The translations under genes were made by a program, and so were the position numbers. The notes below the pieces were generated by a model. That model searched no databases. It had not been told where the DNA came from and saw nothing but the letters and a program-made list of their open reading frames with translations. From Dendrocalamus latiflorus (Eukaryota; Streptophyta; Magnoliopsida; Poales; Poaceae), in assembly GCA_017311315.1 (NCBI GenBank), contig CM029654.1, positions 1,488,001 through 1,552,000 on the forward strand: a stretch of DNA of 64,000 nucleotides, given 5' to 3'. This document shows, piece by piece, positions 46,262-57,249 of the stretch (position 1 is the stretch's first letter; each line of letters starts with the position of its first letter).

Positions 46262-47903
46262 GGAGGTGAGGAAGAGACGTCAGGAGTGAGCGCAACGAAA
46301 AACGGAGGCCCTTTGGACTTCCCATCGCCCCAGCGCCGGCTCCCCCCTACCTCCCTCCCCTCCGCCTTGCCGTCGCTGGAGCACGCCGCCGAAGGCATGT
46401 GCGGGTGCTAGGAAGGCGGCGGCGGGGCTCTTGGGCCTGGATCTGGACGGCGGCTTCCAGATCTAGGCGTTGGGTTCGAGGTGGCTGGGCCCCTGTGGTG
46501 GTCGCCGGCGGAGGCTGAGCGGAGTGTGTGGCGGCGACCGGCGGAGGCTGCGAGGGCGTGGTGGTGGTGTTGACGCTCGCGTCGAGGTGTGTCGAGGATG
46601 TGCGGCGGCGCCCTGCAGCCCGGCGGTGTCTCGTCTGTGACGAGGTTGACGGCCTTCGGCGTGCGCCTCCGGCTTGCTGGCGCCCGGATCTGGTTTACTC
46701 AGGTCCGGCGGCGGTGATGAGGCTCGGCACGGTGAGGGTCGCCGGAACCCGGCTTGGAGGCGTTGGAGGAGGAAGGCGAGAGAGAGGTGGGGTCGGAAGA
46801 GTCAGCGGCGGCCAGCAGCGTCGAGGGGGCGGAGGCCGGTGGCGGCTCGGCGGATCTAGTTCTCGCCGTGCGGCGGCAAGATCCGGTGGGAGTGAAGGGG
46901 AGGTAGGCGTTGGAAAGCGGTGCCGCCGTTGGTTTGGGCGCGAGGCGGAAGCAGAAGGGGCCCGAGGCGGCGGCACGGCTACCCGCTGTTGCGCCGCTCT
47001 CCAAGTGCCGCCTCCGACTACTCAAGCTCGAGCGCGTCAAGGACTTCCTCCTCATGGAGGAGGAGTTCGTGGTTAGCCAGGAGCGGCTGCGCCCCAGCGA
47101 GGACAAGACGGAGGAGGATCGATCCAAGATCGACGACCTCCGTGGCACACCCATGAGCGTCGGCTCTCTCGAGGATTGGTGTGGCGACGGCGCTGTGAGA
47201 GCAGAGCATTGGACGGAGAGGGTGGGCGCGCTGGAGCGCGTGGAGGAGGTTGATCGGTGGTGGCGGCAATGGCCGGGAGGCGGTAGGCTGTGGCTGCTGG
47301 GTTGCCCAGGGATCCTTGGCTCGACGTTGCTCGAGCGGGAAGTGGCGCGTCGTGGAGGTCAACGATGGCTTTGTCATGGCCTTGAGACGTGTAGAGCCCC
47401 GGTGTGATGGTGGCGATCTTTTTTGTGTGTGTAGTGCATGGGTTGCCGTGGAGGTGCTGGCGAAAGCCGTGCCGGTGTTCCTACCGGTCTCGATAACTAT
47501 GACGTCTTTGGACGCCATTTTCCTTCTTGAAGGGTTGTCATGGCACTCCATAGCCCTTATGTACTCTATTCTCCAGGTGAAAGCCTTGTCTCGTTGAGGC
47601 GGGCGGCGTCGGCGATCCTCGTCGCTTCTTTGGAGACGTCGCCTCGGAGGATTCTTCATGCAAAGAAGACTGGAGTTTGGGTGGTTCAGTTGGAGAAGGT
47701 TAGGGGCTTGGTTGAAAGCAAGGACGAAGAAGAAGTGCTGAAGCTTAGTCTTTCTAGCTTTTTCATAGTTCTTAAGCGCTCTTTCTTGTTGTTATGTACT
47801 CCTCAATGTTGAGGCTTTGAGCCTAAGAGCTCGTGTATCTTTTGGCTGTGTATATCCCAAGTGGATATAGAGGCTGGATATTATATCCTTTATCTTAAAA
47901 AAA
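46262..47903 (+). mobile_element. L1-like chimeric retroposon, copy 2
   Basis: Flanked by the same 16-bp duplication gaaatgagggtcatac (46,246-46,261 and 47,904-47,919), with the A-rich 3' tail and RPT2 fragment as in copy 1. Confidence 0.85.
46940..47176 (+). pseudogene. RPT2 N-terminal fragment inside retroposon, copy 2
   Basis: Same 80-residue RPT2 segment as at 11,344-11,580. An added base near 47,203 changes the downstream frame, so the chimeric open frame ends at 47,407 here instead of continuing as in copy 1. The RPT2 piece itself is unchanged. Confidence 0.88.
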
Positions 47904-47919
47904 GAAATGAGGGTCATAC

Positions 47920-49925
47920 TTTTAAACCCTGTAGGTGGGTCGCACGGCTCCACCAACCCACGCCAACACCAAGAGGTGGCTAATTCATTCTAATGAATTT
48001 CTTTGTTTAGGGGGAAGAAATTAGTAACATGTTATCTTGTCATTAGTATTAAACATGTCGATGTTTATAAAAGTGTGAGATGCTACCGACCGACCGAGTA
48101 CGAAAAGATTCAGAGGACGGACGTCGGACGATAAATGAATGAACAACATGGAACAGGGATCTCTTTTTTTTTAGATTATGGAACGGAGATCTCGTTTTAC
48201 GTCCTCTCATTTTATAGCGCGTCTGAGAAAAATAACTGAATTAGGAGAAGATTTTTTGTGGTTTGACAGAGTGTACAATTAATATATGTATATTCACTTG
48301 TAAAGTAGGATATAATTATGACCATATTCTTTTTAGCTACAGTTAATAAATAAGATAAATAGTTCTAACTAATAGAAGCTAAAACTAAAAAGAAGGCTGA
48401 AAAATAACTAACTAGCAGTCTAGCACCATGTAGTGTGTGGTCAGACGAATGCATGACAAGTCACCCTTGTGTACGTACCCCTGACATGACACCAATGGAG
48501 TGTGCAGTGTCCTGTGTGTGTGGTTGTTATCAACAGTTGTATTCTTGGCTAGTTCTTCGTTTCTGTGGTTGCTATATTAGGTTAAGATAGGCAGGGATGG
48601 TCCTAGATCAATTCAAAGGTATTCAACTAGGTTAAGATAGGCAAGGACGGTCCTAGATCAATTCAAGAGTATTCAGTTGAATACCTAAAATTTTTATCAA
48701 AAAATCTACTATATACAAGGTATAATACATGTGTATATTAGTAGTCAGGCTAAATTCGTCTTGTTTATACCCAGTCAGCCTAAATTATCGCTAGATCCTT
48801 TTGGTCTATTTCTCTCTCCCAAGCCCAAATTGACATCGAACAGTGGCCTAGGCCCACTAGGCCACTATCACGATTCATATGACATATGGTAGAAACTCTA
48901 GGTCTCACTCAGTCTCTTCTCTCACTAAGTCTCTCCCTCTCTGTCTCTCTCCATTTGATGGCACAGGAGCTTCTAGTCCTATAGGAGCACTAGAGCGGCC
49001 GTTTCGCAATGCAAGTCACCTTGCCATCGTCGCTCGCCAATGCGGTGCAGCCGCACAGGTTCACCCTCCCGACCTAGTGACCCCCATGGCGTCATGACTC
49101 TATATCCCTAATCTGATAATACCTCTGTCTCATTCTCCTCCTCTAGCGATCTCTAATTTGAAGCAAAATTATGTGTCTAAATAAAGACGTGAGTTGTATT
49201 TTGCTTAAAGAAGTGAGATATCTATAATGATTCTAAAGTTTTTGCATAGTAGTTAATTATATTCTGATGACTTATGTATCAATTATTTAGAAAATATGTA
49301 AGTGTTATCAAGTTTGTAATGTAGCTTGATGTGTTGGACACTTGGATGATTTGATGCCCTTTGATGTCTAGCTATCTGATCCATATTTTGTTTAGCATAC
49401 TACTTAAGTTGCTTAGTTAGAAGCCGTTCAACAAAGTATGTTCACGATAAAAGCACTTTTGAAACTTCCGCTTGGGAATGCAAAAATGTAATAAAGAGAA
49501 TTGTCTTTTAACTTGATTAAAGCATCTCGTTGTGATTGTACAACTCTACTGTAAAATTATTCCAATTTGAACTTTAACTCAGGTTAGTAGTTCCTAGTTC
49601 CAGGGAAACATTTCATCTCTAATTCCAATCATCATGGTTAAAACTATTAGTCTTTGAGTTCTGTTTTTCACTCATTGCTGAAATTCCTTCCTTTTTGTGT
49701 GCTTGTCTGCATGACATTATATCTTGTTTCCAAGGCATCCATCGTCGTGTTAATTTTTGATTATTTTAGAATTTATTTATATTATTTGAGATGTTATCTC
49801 TAATATAAACAACTGTACTTTAATTTTCGGTACGGTAGACCTTTATGTCTTCAATTGAACAATATTTTGTAATTTCGAATACCCATTTTGAAATTCTTGG
49901 GTCCGCCACTGAAGATAGGACTAGA
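47920..49925. other. Gene-free interval, copy 2
   Basis: Equivalent to 12,322-14,327, including the 51-bp tandem duplication (about 48,579-48,681). No gene seen. Confidence 0.5.
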
Positions 49926-49933
49926 CGTCGGCA

Positions 49934-50622
49934 TAGGGCTGGCAAAAAAATCTCGAGGCTCGTGAGCTGGCTCGGCTTGGCTCGGCTCAGGGCACAAACG
50001 AGCCAAGCCGATCCAGGGTTTCAGCTCGGTCCGTTAACGAGCTGAGTCAAGCCGGCTCGCAAGTCGCTCGCTAGGCTAAGTCGGCCCAGCTCGGCAGCAT
50101 CTTCGGCCCATCATGACGTGAACGGTTAAGTACAATAGTAGTAGTATATATGCATGCTAATTTTCACACCTCTTTAGTCACTGAGAAGTATTATTAAAGT
50201 TCATGTTACTTTTTTCTCTGTTAATTTCACCTATGGAAATGAACCATCAGATGCCATATTTGCTCATACTGGAACTGGAGTTTTCTTGATAAGTTTTTCT
50301 TACTTTGTTATGAACTTATTACATTAGATGCTCTTTCCTTTTTGATGTAATTTCAGTCATAGGATTACTATTGTATAGGTTTCACTGTCAGTTTAGAGAA
50401 TCATATAAGTTATCGCTCAGAAAAACAAATCTGAAACATAACAAGCCTAACGAGCCGAGCCTAATGAGTCGTAGGATTGATGCAATTTGCATATTTCATC
50501 AAACGAGCTTAACAAGCCGAGCTAAGCTTCTCTTTTAGCTCGTTAGCTTAACGAGCCGAGCTGAGCTGAGCCTCTCCCCTAACGAACCGAGCCGAGCCGA
50601 GCCAACTCGATATCCACCCCTA
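49934..50622. mobile_element. hAT-type non-autonomous element, copy 2
   Basis: Same 8-bp duplication cgtcggca (49,926-49,933 and 50,623-50,630). It is 29 bp longer than copy 1, mainly through an extra block of gagccgagc-type subterminal repeats near 50,560-50,600. Confidence 0.88.
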
Positions 50623-50936
50623 CGTCGGCATACTCGTAGACTACAAGCAGTTTACGCATGCATGGTGGTCGAGCTAGGTATACGTTTCGGTAGAAGGAAC
50701 CACAAATAATACTCCTAGCTAGCTACCTGATGCAAATGACCGAGAGAGAGAGAGAGAGGAACAGGTTAGCTAGCCGGTGGATAACCTAAGCGACCACCGA
50801 GACACCCGTCGGCGGTAACCCCCTCCCCCTCCGCCATGCGTATTAGTAGTAACAGAATCAGAATTTAATTATGTCTCAAGCTTGCTGATAAAATGATCTA
50901 GGTGTTGGCGGATTAGATGGCAGTTGGGCGGCCTAA

Positions 50937-51241
50937 GAGCAAGTCCAATAATAGAGCCAAGTGCTTGGCTATAAGTCAAGTTATAAGAGCCAAGTTATAC
51001 AATAATTTGTCTTCTATTTGTCTACAAAAGGTTTTTTATTATTATGTGGTACCATGTCTCACATTCTCTTTCCTATTCCTCCTCACATACATTTATTATC
51101 TTGGCCCACCACTGCATATGCTCCCGTGCCCAGCTTGTTGCTTGCATGAGAGCCAAGCTCTCATCTCTCTCCTCTCTTCTCTCCTCCACATCAGCAAAAA
51201 TGCTGACTAGCTTGGCTATAAGACCATTATTGTACTTGCTC
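50937..51241. mobile_element. Tourist-like MITE, copy 2
   Basis: Same ends and TAA duplication as at 15,314-15,618, and the same 305-bp length. Confidence 0.85.
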
Positions 51242-51460
51242 TAAGTAACGATAGCGGCTGTGTGGCCTGGATAACTTGTGCCGCTGCCGCCCCTGCTGTC
51301 CCATTCTGGATTGATCAATGGTAGACTAGTCAGAAAACGCACGTGCTCGCTCGCCGGCCAGCTGCTAATCTTGTTTTATTTTCCCTTGTCCTGATCAAAA
51401 CCCTGTAGACTGTACTGTTGCCAATTCTGATACGCTACAGTTGGATCGGATCACATGTGC

Positions 51461-51713
51461 TATGTACTCCCTGCTGCTCCTACGTGTCCATGGATCGCAT
51501 AAGTGGCAATAAAATCGCAACAATATAATGTCCACTGTTCGTTGATCTCTACGTATCGAAAAGTGCATGGATGCAAAATCAAGGGGACATGCTAGGTACT
51601 GTGTCTACTACACCCTGCTGCACCTACGTATCCAATTATTGGATAAGTGGCAATAAAATCGCAACAGTGTCCATTGTTCCTTGATCGCTACGTATCGAAA
51701 AGTGCATGGAGCA
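51461..51713. repeat. Direct repeat of about 120 bp, two units, copy 2
   Basis: Equivalent to 15,838-16,090. Confidence 0.7.
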
Positions 51714-51945
51714 TATTTTCTTGATTGATGGTTTATAGTTTATAATTTAAATATTTAAATTTTATCTGTTCATAAGAGATAGTATAAATAGGAAAATAGT
51801 TGTATGTGATTTTGGCCGATACAGTTGAACTCAGATACTTTTTACTACAATCTCCCCGTTGACCCCGCTTTAAAAAACGCATTATTTAAAAACTAGTTAC
51901 TGTAGACAGTATAAATATAAATCGACTGAAAAACAAAAAGAACTC

Positions 51946-52127
51946 AGCCCAAAACAGACACGCCCCCACTCTAATGAAATCATGTGCAGATCGGATAGTT
52001 GGGAGCGACCCACGTAGGATAGGGAGCATACATTGAAGCCCAAAACAGACATGCCTCCACTCTAATGAAATCATGTGCAGATGGGGTCGACGGGAGGGAC
52101 CAACGTAGGGTAGGGAGCATAAATTGA
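51946..52127. repeat. Tandem repeat of 91 bp, two units, copy 2
   Basis: Equivalent to 16,322-16,503. Confidence 0.75.
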
Positions 52128-52763
52128 AACGTGGTGGCGCCGCACGAGAACTTTTTTTTAGAGAATTTTTGCATTGGGCTCCTGAGTGAGTAGGCTTGCT
52201 AGCCGGCCACATTATTCACCAATTACCACTGTGAATTCTCTCCCCCTCCCCCACAGTAGCCTCTATAGCCGGCGGCGCGCGGTGTCGGCGAGAAGCAACA
52301 GGATGCATGGGCATGCGGCGGCGAGCCGGCAGAGAGTGGCAATGCAGGCACTGGGCCGCGGGGTGCGTTGCGCAAGCAGGCGGAAAGCCATCAAAGCCGA
52401 GGCGGCCGAGCAACCGAAGGAGAATTACGAAAAACTAGTTAAAAATGAAATAAATTAAGATTCATGGTAAATTGGTTTGCTAGATTTAAAGAGCTATTTT
52501 AGTGTTGTGTGGAACGGCTCGGCACCACTAATAAATTGTTTTTGTCCACGCGACAAACCGGGTCTGCAGAAAAGTGGAACAAGGAGCTATACGCAATTAC
52601 TGGAACTGCAGGGGCTTACATGTAAAAAAATCGGAAGCAAGGACGTAGCCTTCTGGCAGGAGTCACGCATGGAAGGCAACGGCGGCACGCGCTGAGCGGC
52701 GAGGAGGGGCTGGAGTGCACGGATTGGCTGAGAAGCCTGGAAGTCCTTCGGCCATAATAGAAA
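52128..52763. other. Gene-free interval with the empty hAT site, copy 2
   Basis: Equivalent to 16,504-17,018 plus 17,951-18,072. A single gcaaggac at 52,637-52,644 is the unoccupied target of the copy 1 hAT element. Small indels alter the frames relative to copy 1. Confidence 0.6.
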
Positions 52764-53645
52764 CTAGCCTCATAGGCGCGGCGACACGCCGCGCCAGCCA
52801 CCGTGTGTACCGAAGTAAAAGAGGCGAAAATTGGGTTGTTTTGAAAGAACCGAGGGCCTGTACGTAATTTTGGAAACTACGGATCGTTATCAACGAAAAA
52901 TAAATATGCGCAGGTTTTTTTTTGAAAAATCCAGGGACCTTTTCGCGATAACAGAGGACCTTTACGTAATTTCAGAAAAATAGAGGGGCTTTTTCGCAAA
53001 AAGGGTCCCCGACCGTACGGGAATTCCCCCGCCACGCGCCGGCCGGAGCGCGCACGGGGGCGACGTGGGCTCTCCTCCTGCGGGGAATCCCCCCGGAAGT
53101 AATAGCTTTAGATTATTCAGCAAGCTATCTTCAGTGAGGAAGGAAAAGCAAAGCCCTTCTGGATATCTTCCAGACTGAGCTGAGCTGAGCTGAGCAGAGA
53201 GGTACATGCATGCTGTCTATATACTAGCCTCATAGGCGCGGCGCCACGCCGCGCCAGCCACCGTGTGTACCGAAGTAAAAGAGGCGATAATTCGTGAGGA
53301 GTTTTTTTTTTAAAAAAAATCGAGGGCACATGTCTATTTTCGAAAAAGTTCAAGGTTTTTTTTGTAAAAAATCGAGGGCCTGTACGTAAATAAACGAGGA
53401 CCCGTACGTAATTTAGAAAACCGCGGGGCGCTATCCTGCAAAGTGGAGGGGCAAAAAAACTGGCAGGGACCTTTTCGCGAGAACCAAGGACCTTTACGTA
53501 ATTTCGGGAAAATACAGGGGATTTTTCGCAAAAAAGGTGCCCCGACCTTACGCAAATTCGGCGGCCACGCGCCGGCCGCAACGCGCGCAGGGGCGACGTG
53601 GCCGCCCTCTCCTCGCGCGAAGTCCTCCGGGAATAATAGGGGTAG
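52764..53645 (-). mobile_element. Composite Helitron-like insertion, two related ends in tandem (copy 2 only)
   Basis: Two related units, 52,764-53,112 and 53,224-53,645, have nearly identical starts (ctagcctcataggcgcgg, then a ggcgcggcg/cgccgcgcc hairpin) and similar ends (tgcggggaa or cgcgcgaag, then aataatag-like). On the reverse strand each shows a GC hairpin, a short spacer and CTAG followed by T, as at Helitron 3' ends. The 5' end of the first unit is TC after A. Between them is 111 bp of unrelated sequence. Copy 1 lacks the whole 882 bp and has an A/T junction at about 18,072. One event could explain this if replication bypassed the first 3' terminator. There is no coding capacity. Confidence 0.6.
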
Positions 53646-54047
53646 TATAATGAATGGATTACCTTATAAATAACTCCCCCAAGATCTCCAGAGAATCCTG
53701 CCATCAATGCAGTTCGTTTTGGTTTATTTGTGACTTATGCTCATATTATTTATAGTAATTAATTTTTAAATGATATATTTTTTAAGACGAAATTAATAGG
53801 AAGATGATAATAAAAGTTGTATTGAGTTCAGCTGTGCCGGCTAAAATCGTATGCAATTATTTTTCTGTGTGTGCTACCTCTTGTAAATAGCCAGAATTCA
53901 CAGTGGTGCAATCATCAGGCATAAACCATCAGCCTAAAGAACCCATTTTTAGTATCTAAAAGTTGCAATCAGTAGAAAGTGTAATCGTGTAAGCAACAAA
54001 GTTTCCTTTTATTCGTCCATATTCATAGGAGAATGACTCTACGTCTT
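53646..54047. other. Gene-free interval, copy 2
   Basis: Equivalent to 18,073-18,474, with more substitutions than elsewhere in the duplication. No gene seen. Confidence 0.5.
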
Positions 54048-54908
54048 TAAGAGCAACTCCAAAAGATGGGCTAAATTTGATCCCCTATAATCTCATTTTA
54101 GGGGACATGCCAAAAAGTTGGGGATCAATATAACTCCTTTGCTCCAATAGTCATTCCCAAAATTGATCCCCTAAATATTTTAAATCTGCTACATGGGCTT
54201 ATGGGCTATATTAGTTATAAATCGGCATCACAAACAAACATGTCCAGACGTGATCACAAATGGTTTCTCTTGTGCACGTCGCTACACATGCATGTCTACA
54301 TACGTGGTCATACATGTCTACATCTACATACGTCGCTACACAGGCTTGATGAATTCTCGTGTGCGCGTGGCTTGAAGATTTCTCATGCAAGTTTTGGATG
54401 CCGAGTCTCCAAGCACCGTTCAAGATAAAAAGCATCAGGACATGACAGCAAAAAAAGCTAGCAAGACAGTGTTGACATGTTAATTCATGGTAACATCAAA
54501 TATCTTGTGCAGCAGAGTAGCTTGGTCAGATGGATAACTACAACTGATCACTAGTTTACAAGACATTCAGCACCTACGTATCTGACGATTTTTGAAACAA
54601 TGTGTAAAGAAACAAGAGTCAATGGTGTAGTAGCAGTAAACTGAAACAACATATGCATAAACATCCACGGAACCCCCTGTTGAAAGTATTCTACACAAAA
54701 ACTGAAAGATTTCAATCCTGGCATCTCGGTATTCCACAAAGCAGACCAATAATAATGACCAGATGTTATCAATGGGCTACCAGTTCACCATCCATGATAG
54801 GCAAACACTATTGTTCTGATCTGAAATAAAGACTATAACATAGTTCTGAAATTAAATTAAAACACTATTGTTCTGATCTGAAAACAAACTATAACATAGT
54901 TCTGAAAT

Positions 54909-55328
54909 TTAACCCGACTTAGAGGAATATCGAGCTACAATCTCATTTTGTAGGCTCTTGTAGAACTGTTGTTGTATGTCTGATAGGCTAGTAAAGTCCA
55001 TGGTCATAATTCTTTCTTCTTCTATCATTCTTTTTAAACATATCTCATCACTCATAAGTTCTAACTTCTTTTTCTTATTTTCCACCTTCACCTGTTCTAA
55101 CTGAATCATTTCCCTTTGTAAAGCATAAGCTTCTTTGAACCTGTCATCTTTCTTACGCTCTTTCTCCGCATCACTCACTTCTCTCTTTGCCCACAAACGA
55201 AACTTACCCGTGCGCGGCCCGCGAAGAGGCGCAGGCGGCCGGCGAGGAGCCGCAGGCGGCCGGCGAGGAGCTGCAGGCGGCCGGCGAGGAGGCGCAGCGG
55301 CCGACGGAGAGGCACAGGCGGCCGGCAA
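54909..55328 (-). CDS. PIF/Harbinger ORF1 C-terminal part (NAM-associated-like)
   Basis: The last 90 residues read KFRLWAKREVSDAEKERKKD, then FKEAYALQREMIQLEQVKVE, a Lys-rich helix, and EEERIMTMDFTSLSDIQQQF followed by KSLQNEIVARY. This is the C-terminal helical domain (NAM-associated type) of the Myb-like ORF1 proteins of plant PIF/Harbinger elements, which help the transposase bind DNA. The first 50 residues are a proline/alanine repeat from the neighbouring minisatellite, and the Myb/SANT DNA-binding part is missing. The start codon is arbitrary. The protein is probably a truncated relic, though its tail has no stops. Confidence 0.65.
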   Translation of the reverse strand: MPAACASPSAAAPPRRPPAAPRRPPAAPRRPPAPLRGPRTGKFRLWAKREVSDAEKERKKDDRFKEAYALQREMIQLEQVKVENKKKKLELMSDEICLKRMIEEERIMTMDFTSLSDIQQQFYKSLQNEIVARYSSKSG

Positions 55329-55672
55329 GGAGGCGCAGCGCCCGGCGGAGAGGCGTAGCGGTCGGCGGAGACGCGGCGGCCGGCGAGGAGGCGCAGCGGC
55401 CGGCGAGGAGGTGCAGCGGCCGGCGGAGAGGCGCAGCGGTCGGCGGAAACGCGCAGCGGCCGGCGCGGAGAGGCGCAGCGGCCGTCGGAGAGGCGCAGCG
55501 GTCGGCGGAGACGCGCAGCGGCCGGCGCGGAGAGGCGCAGCGGCCGGCGGAGAGGCGCAGGCGGCCGGCGAGGAGGCGCGCAGCGACCGGCGGAGAGGCG
55601 CAGGCGGCCGGCGAGGAGGCGCAGCGGCCGGTGGAGAGGCGCAGGCGGCCGACGAGGAGGCGCAGGCGCGAA
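55205..55672. repeat. GC-rich minisatellite inside PIF element
   Basis: Units of roughly 24-30 bp built on gcgcagcggccggcgaggag and cggagaggcgcag repeat without stops in several frames, giving long Arg/Ala/Pro open frames on both strands that are not genes. Confidence 0.9.
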
Positions 55673-55888
55673 GGGAAAAAAATAGGGCGCGGAATCACTA
55701 CTCACACGCGCGGCAACGGATTGGGGACGCGTGGGGTGAGGCCAATTTTGGCTCCGGTGGGGAGAGATATTGGGGGTATTAAAATTTTTAGTGGTGGTTT
55801 TGGGGATCTTTTGGAGGGGGTTTTTTTTGACTAATCACCAAAATTTGTTTTAGGGGATGTTTTAGCCCATCTCTTGGAGTTGCTCTAA

Positions 55889-57249
55889 TAGTGCCGTGAA
55901 ACAACGATAGTGCAAGAATCCTCCATCATGCATATTAACCACAAATAAAATATGAGGTATATGTGCATATTCATATAAGAGTCCACTGAAACAAGATATC
56001 CTAGGGTAGAAAAGATAACCATTTATACACTGGTACAACTGAGGGCAGGTTGAAGAATGAAACATCTGGACAGGAAAATTAAATAATGGATGCAACTAAA
56101 AAGTACGGAAAACCCATAAAAGTAAGCTTGAGAATCATAGGCTTCCCTGTTATTTAAGAATGGCTTTGGGTCAACAAAAGGCACTTGTTATTTTTGGTGA
56201 AGATATGTAAAGTATTGAACATATATTAATTTGTCAGTTTTGAAGTTTTGATTGAATTCGAGCCATGTGCATGGGTAGTTTTGTAGGTAAGCATGGATAG
56301 TATAATACTATGACGGATTTTACTACATGACATGTAAATCTTACGGGTTAAATAACCATGATCATGCAAAAGAATGCTGTGTTTGATTTGTGCTCTTTTG
56401 CTCTGTTTCTGCGAGATGAAGTCACCGTGTTTGTAGCTGGCTTGCTTTCCTTAGTTTATTTTGCAGTTTGGTGATGTAAACAAACATCTTTGCTCTGTAA
56501 TTCCTACCACAGCTAGAATTATGCCAATGGTAAACTTATATCAACATGTCTGTAATCATACAACCATACTGAATTCAGCTGATCAGCATCTTTGCCCTGC
56601 AATTCCTAAGCTCACATTGCTTATTGCATGACCAAATCATTATGTAGGATGATCGGGAAACAAATTCACAAGGGCAACTCTTAGTGTTATGGGCCTGTTT
56701 TCCCTAACTTAGATTCCTTTCTTACAACAGTTAATAGAGCTTCTAGGCTAGAAGTCGCATTATCTCAGATACTCAGTTATTTAGATAACTCACAGAAACT
56801 GTGGCGAATTTTCAGTCATAACATATCAAATGTTCAATCGAAGACTTGTGGCATGCCCCCCAAAAGCTAATTAATAAGGATTTGCATTTACAGCTTATGT
56901 TTATCTTAGTGAGAAGTTCTAGGCCAATGTAAGCTAAAAAAGAAAAAAAAGAAAGTGAACAGGCAAACTAACTGAAAAGGCAGTTTAAATAGAAGTGTCT
57001 GTTATGTGGTTAGCAACTTAACATTAGCTCGATTTTACTTTTTCTGAACCCTAATTCCGCAAAGGGACGATGCAATCAGCTAGAGCTAATGAGCTATACT
57101 ATAGGGTGACCACAGTATCTCAATAATTTCCACACATGAGCGCAGTTCCTTATCTAACAGCACATGTTCCACTCAATGGGGAGCCGTCACACCGAAAATG
57201 CCCAGTCAAGACGTAAAGAACCACACATGACACACTGTGGCTGGACCAA
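55889..57249. other. Gene-free interval, copy 2
   Basis: Equivalent to 18,478-19,720, plus about 110 bp (near 56,955-57,065) absent from copy 1. No gene is supported. Confidence 0.5.

Larger units (their letters stand above)
54051..55885 (-). mobile_element. PIF/Harbinger element with partial ORF1 (copy 2 only)
   Basis: Terminal inverted repeats of 25 bp (gagcaactccaaaagatggg on the left, matched by gagcaactccaagagatggg from the right) are flanked by TAA (54,048-54,050 and 55,886-55,888). Copy 1 keeps the empty TAA site at 18,475-18,477. The element carries the C-terminal part of a PIF ORF1-type protein and a GC-rich minisatellite, but no transposase (ORF2), so it is non-autonomous. A 56-bp segment is duplicated at about 54,800-54,910. 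Confidence 0.9.

Noticed and set aside
55135..55834. Two 215-codon Arg/Ala/Gly-rich open frames and reverse Pro-rich frames
   Set aside because: They translate a GC-rich minisatellite inside a PIF element; only the reverse-strand ORF1 tail (54,909-55,200) shows a real domain.
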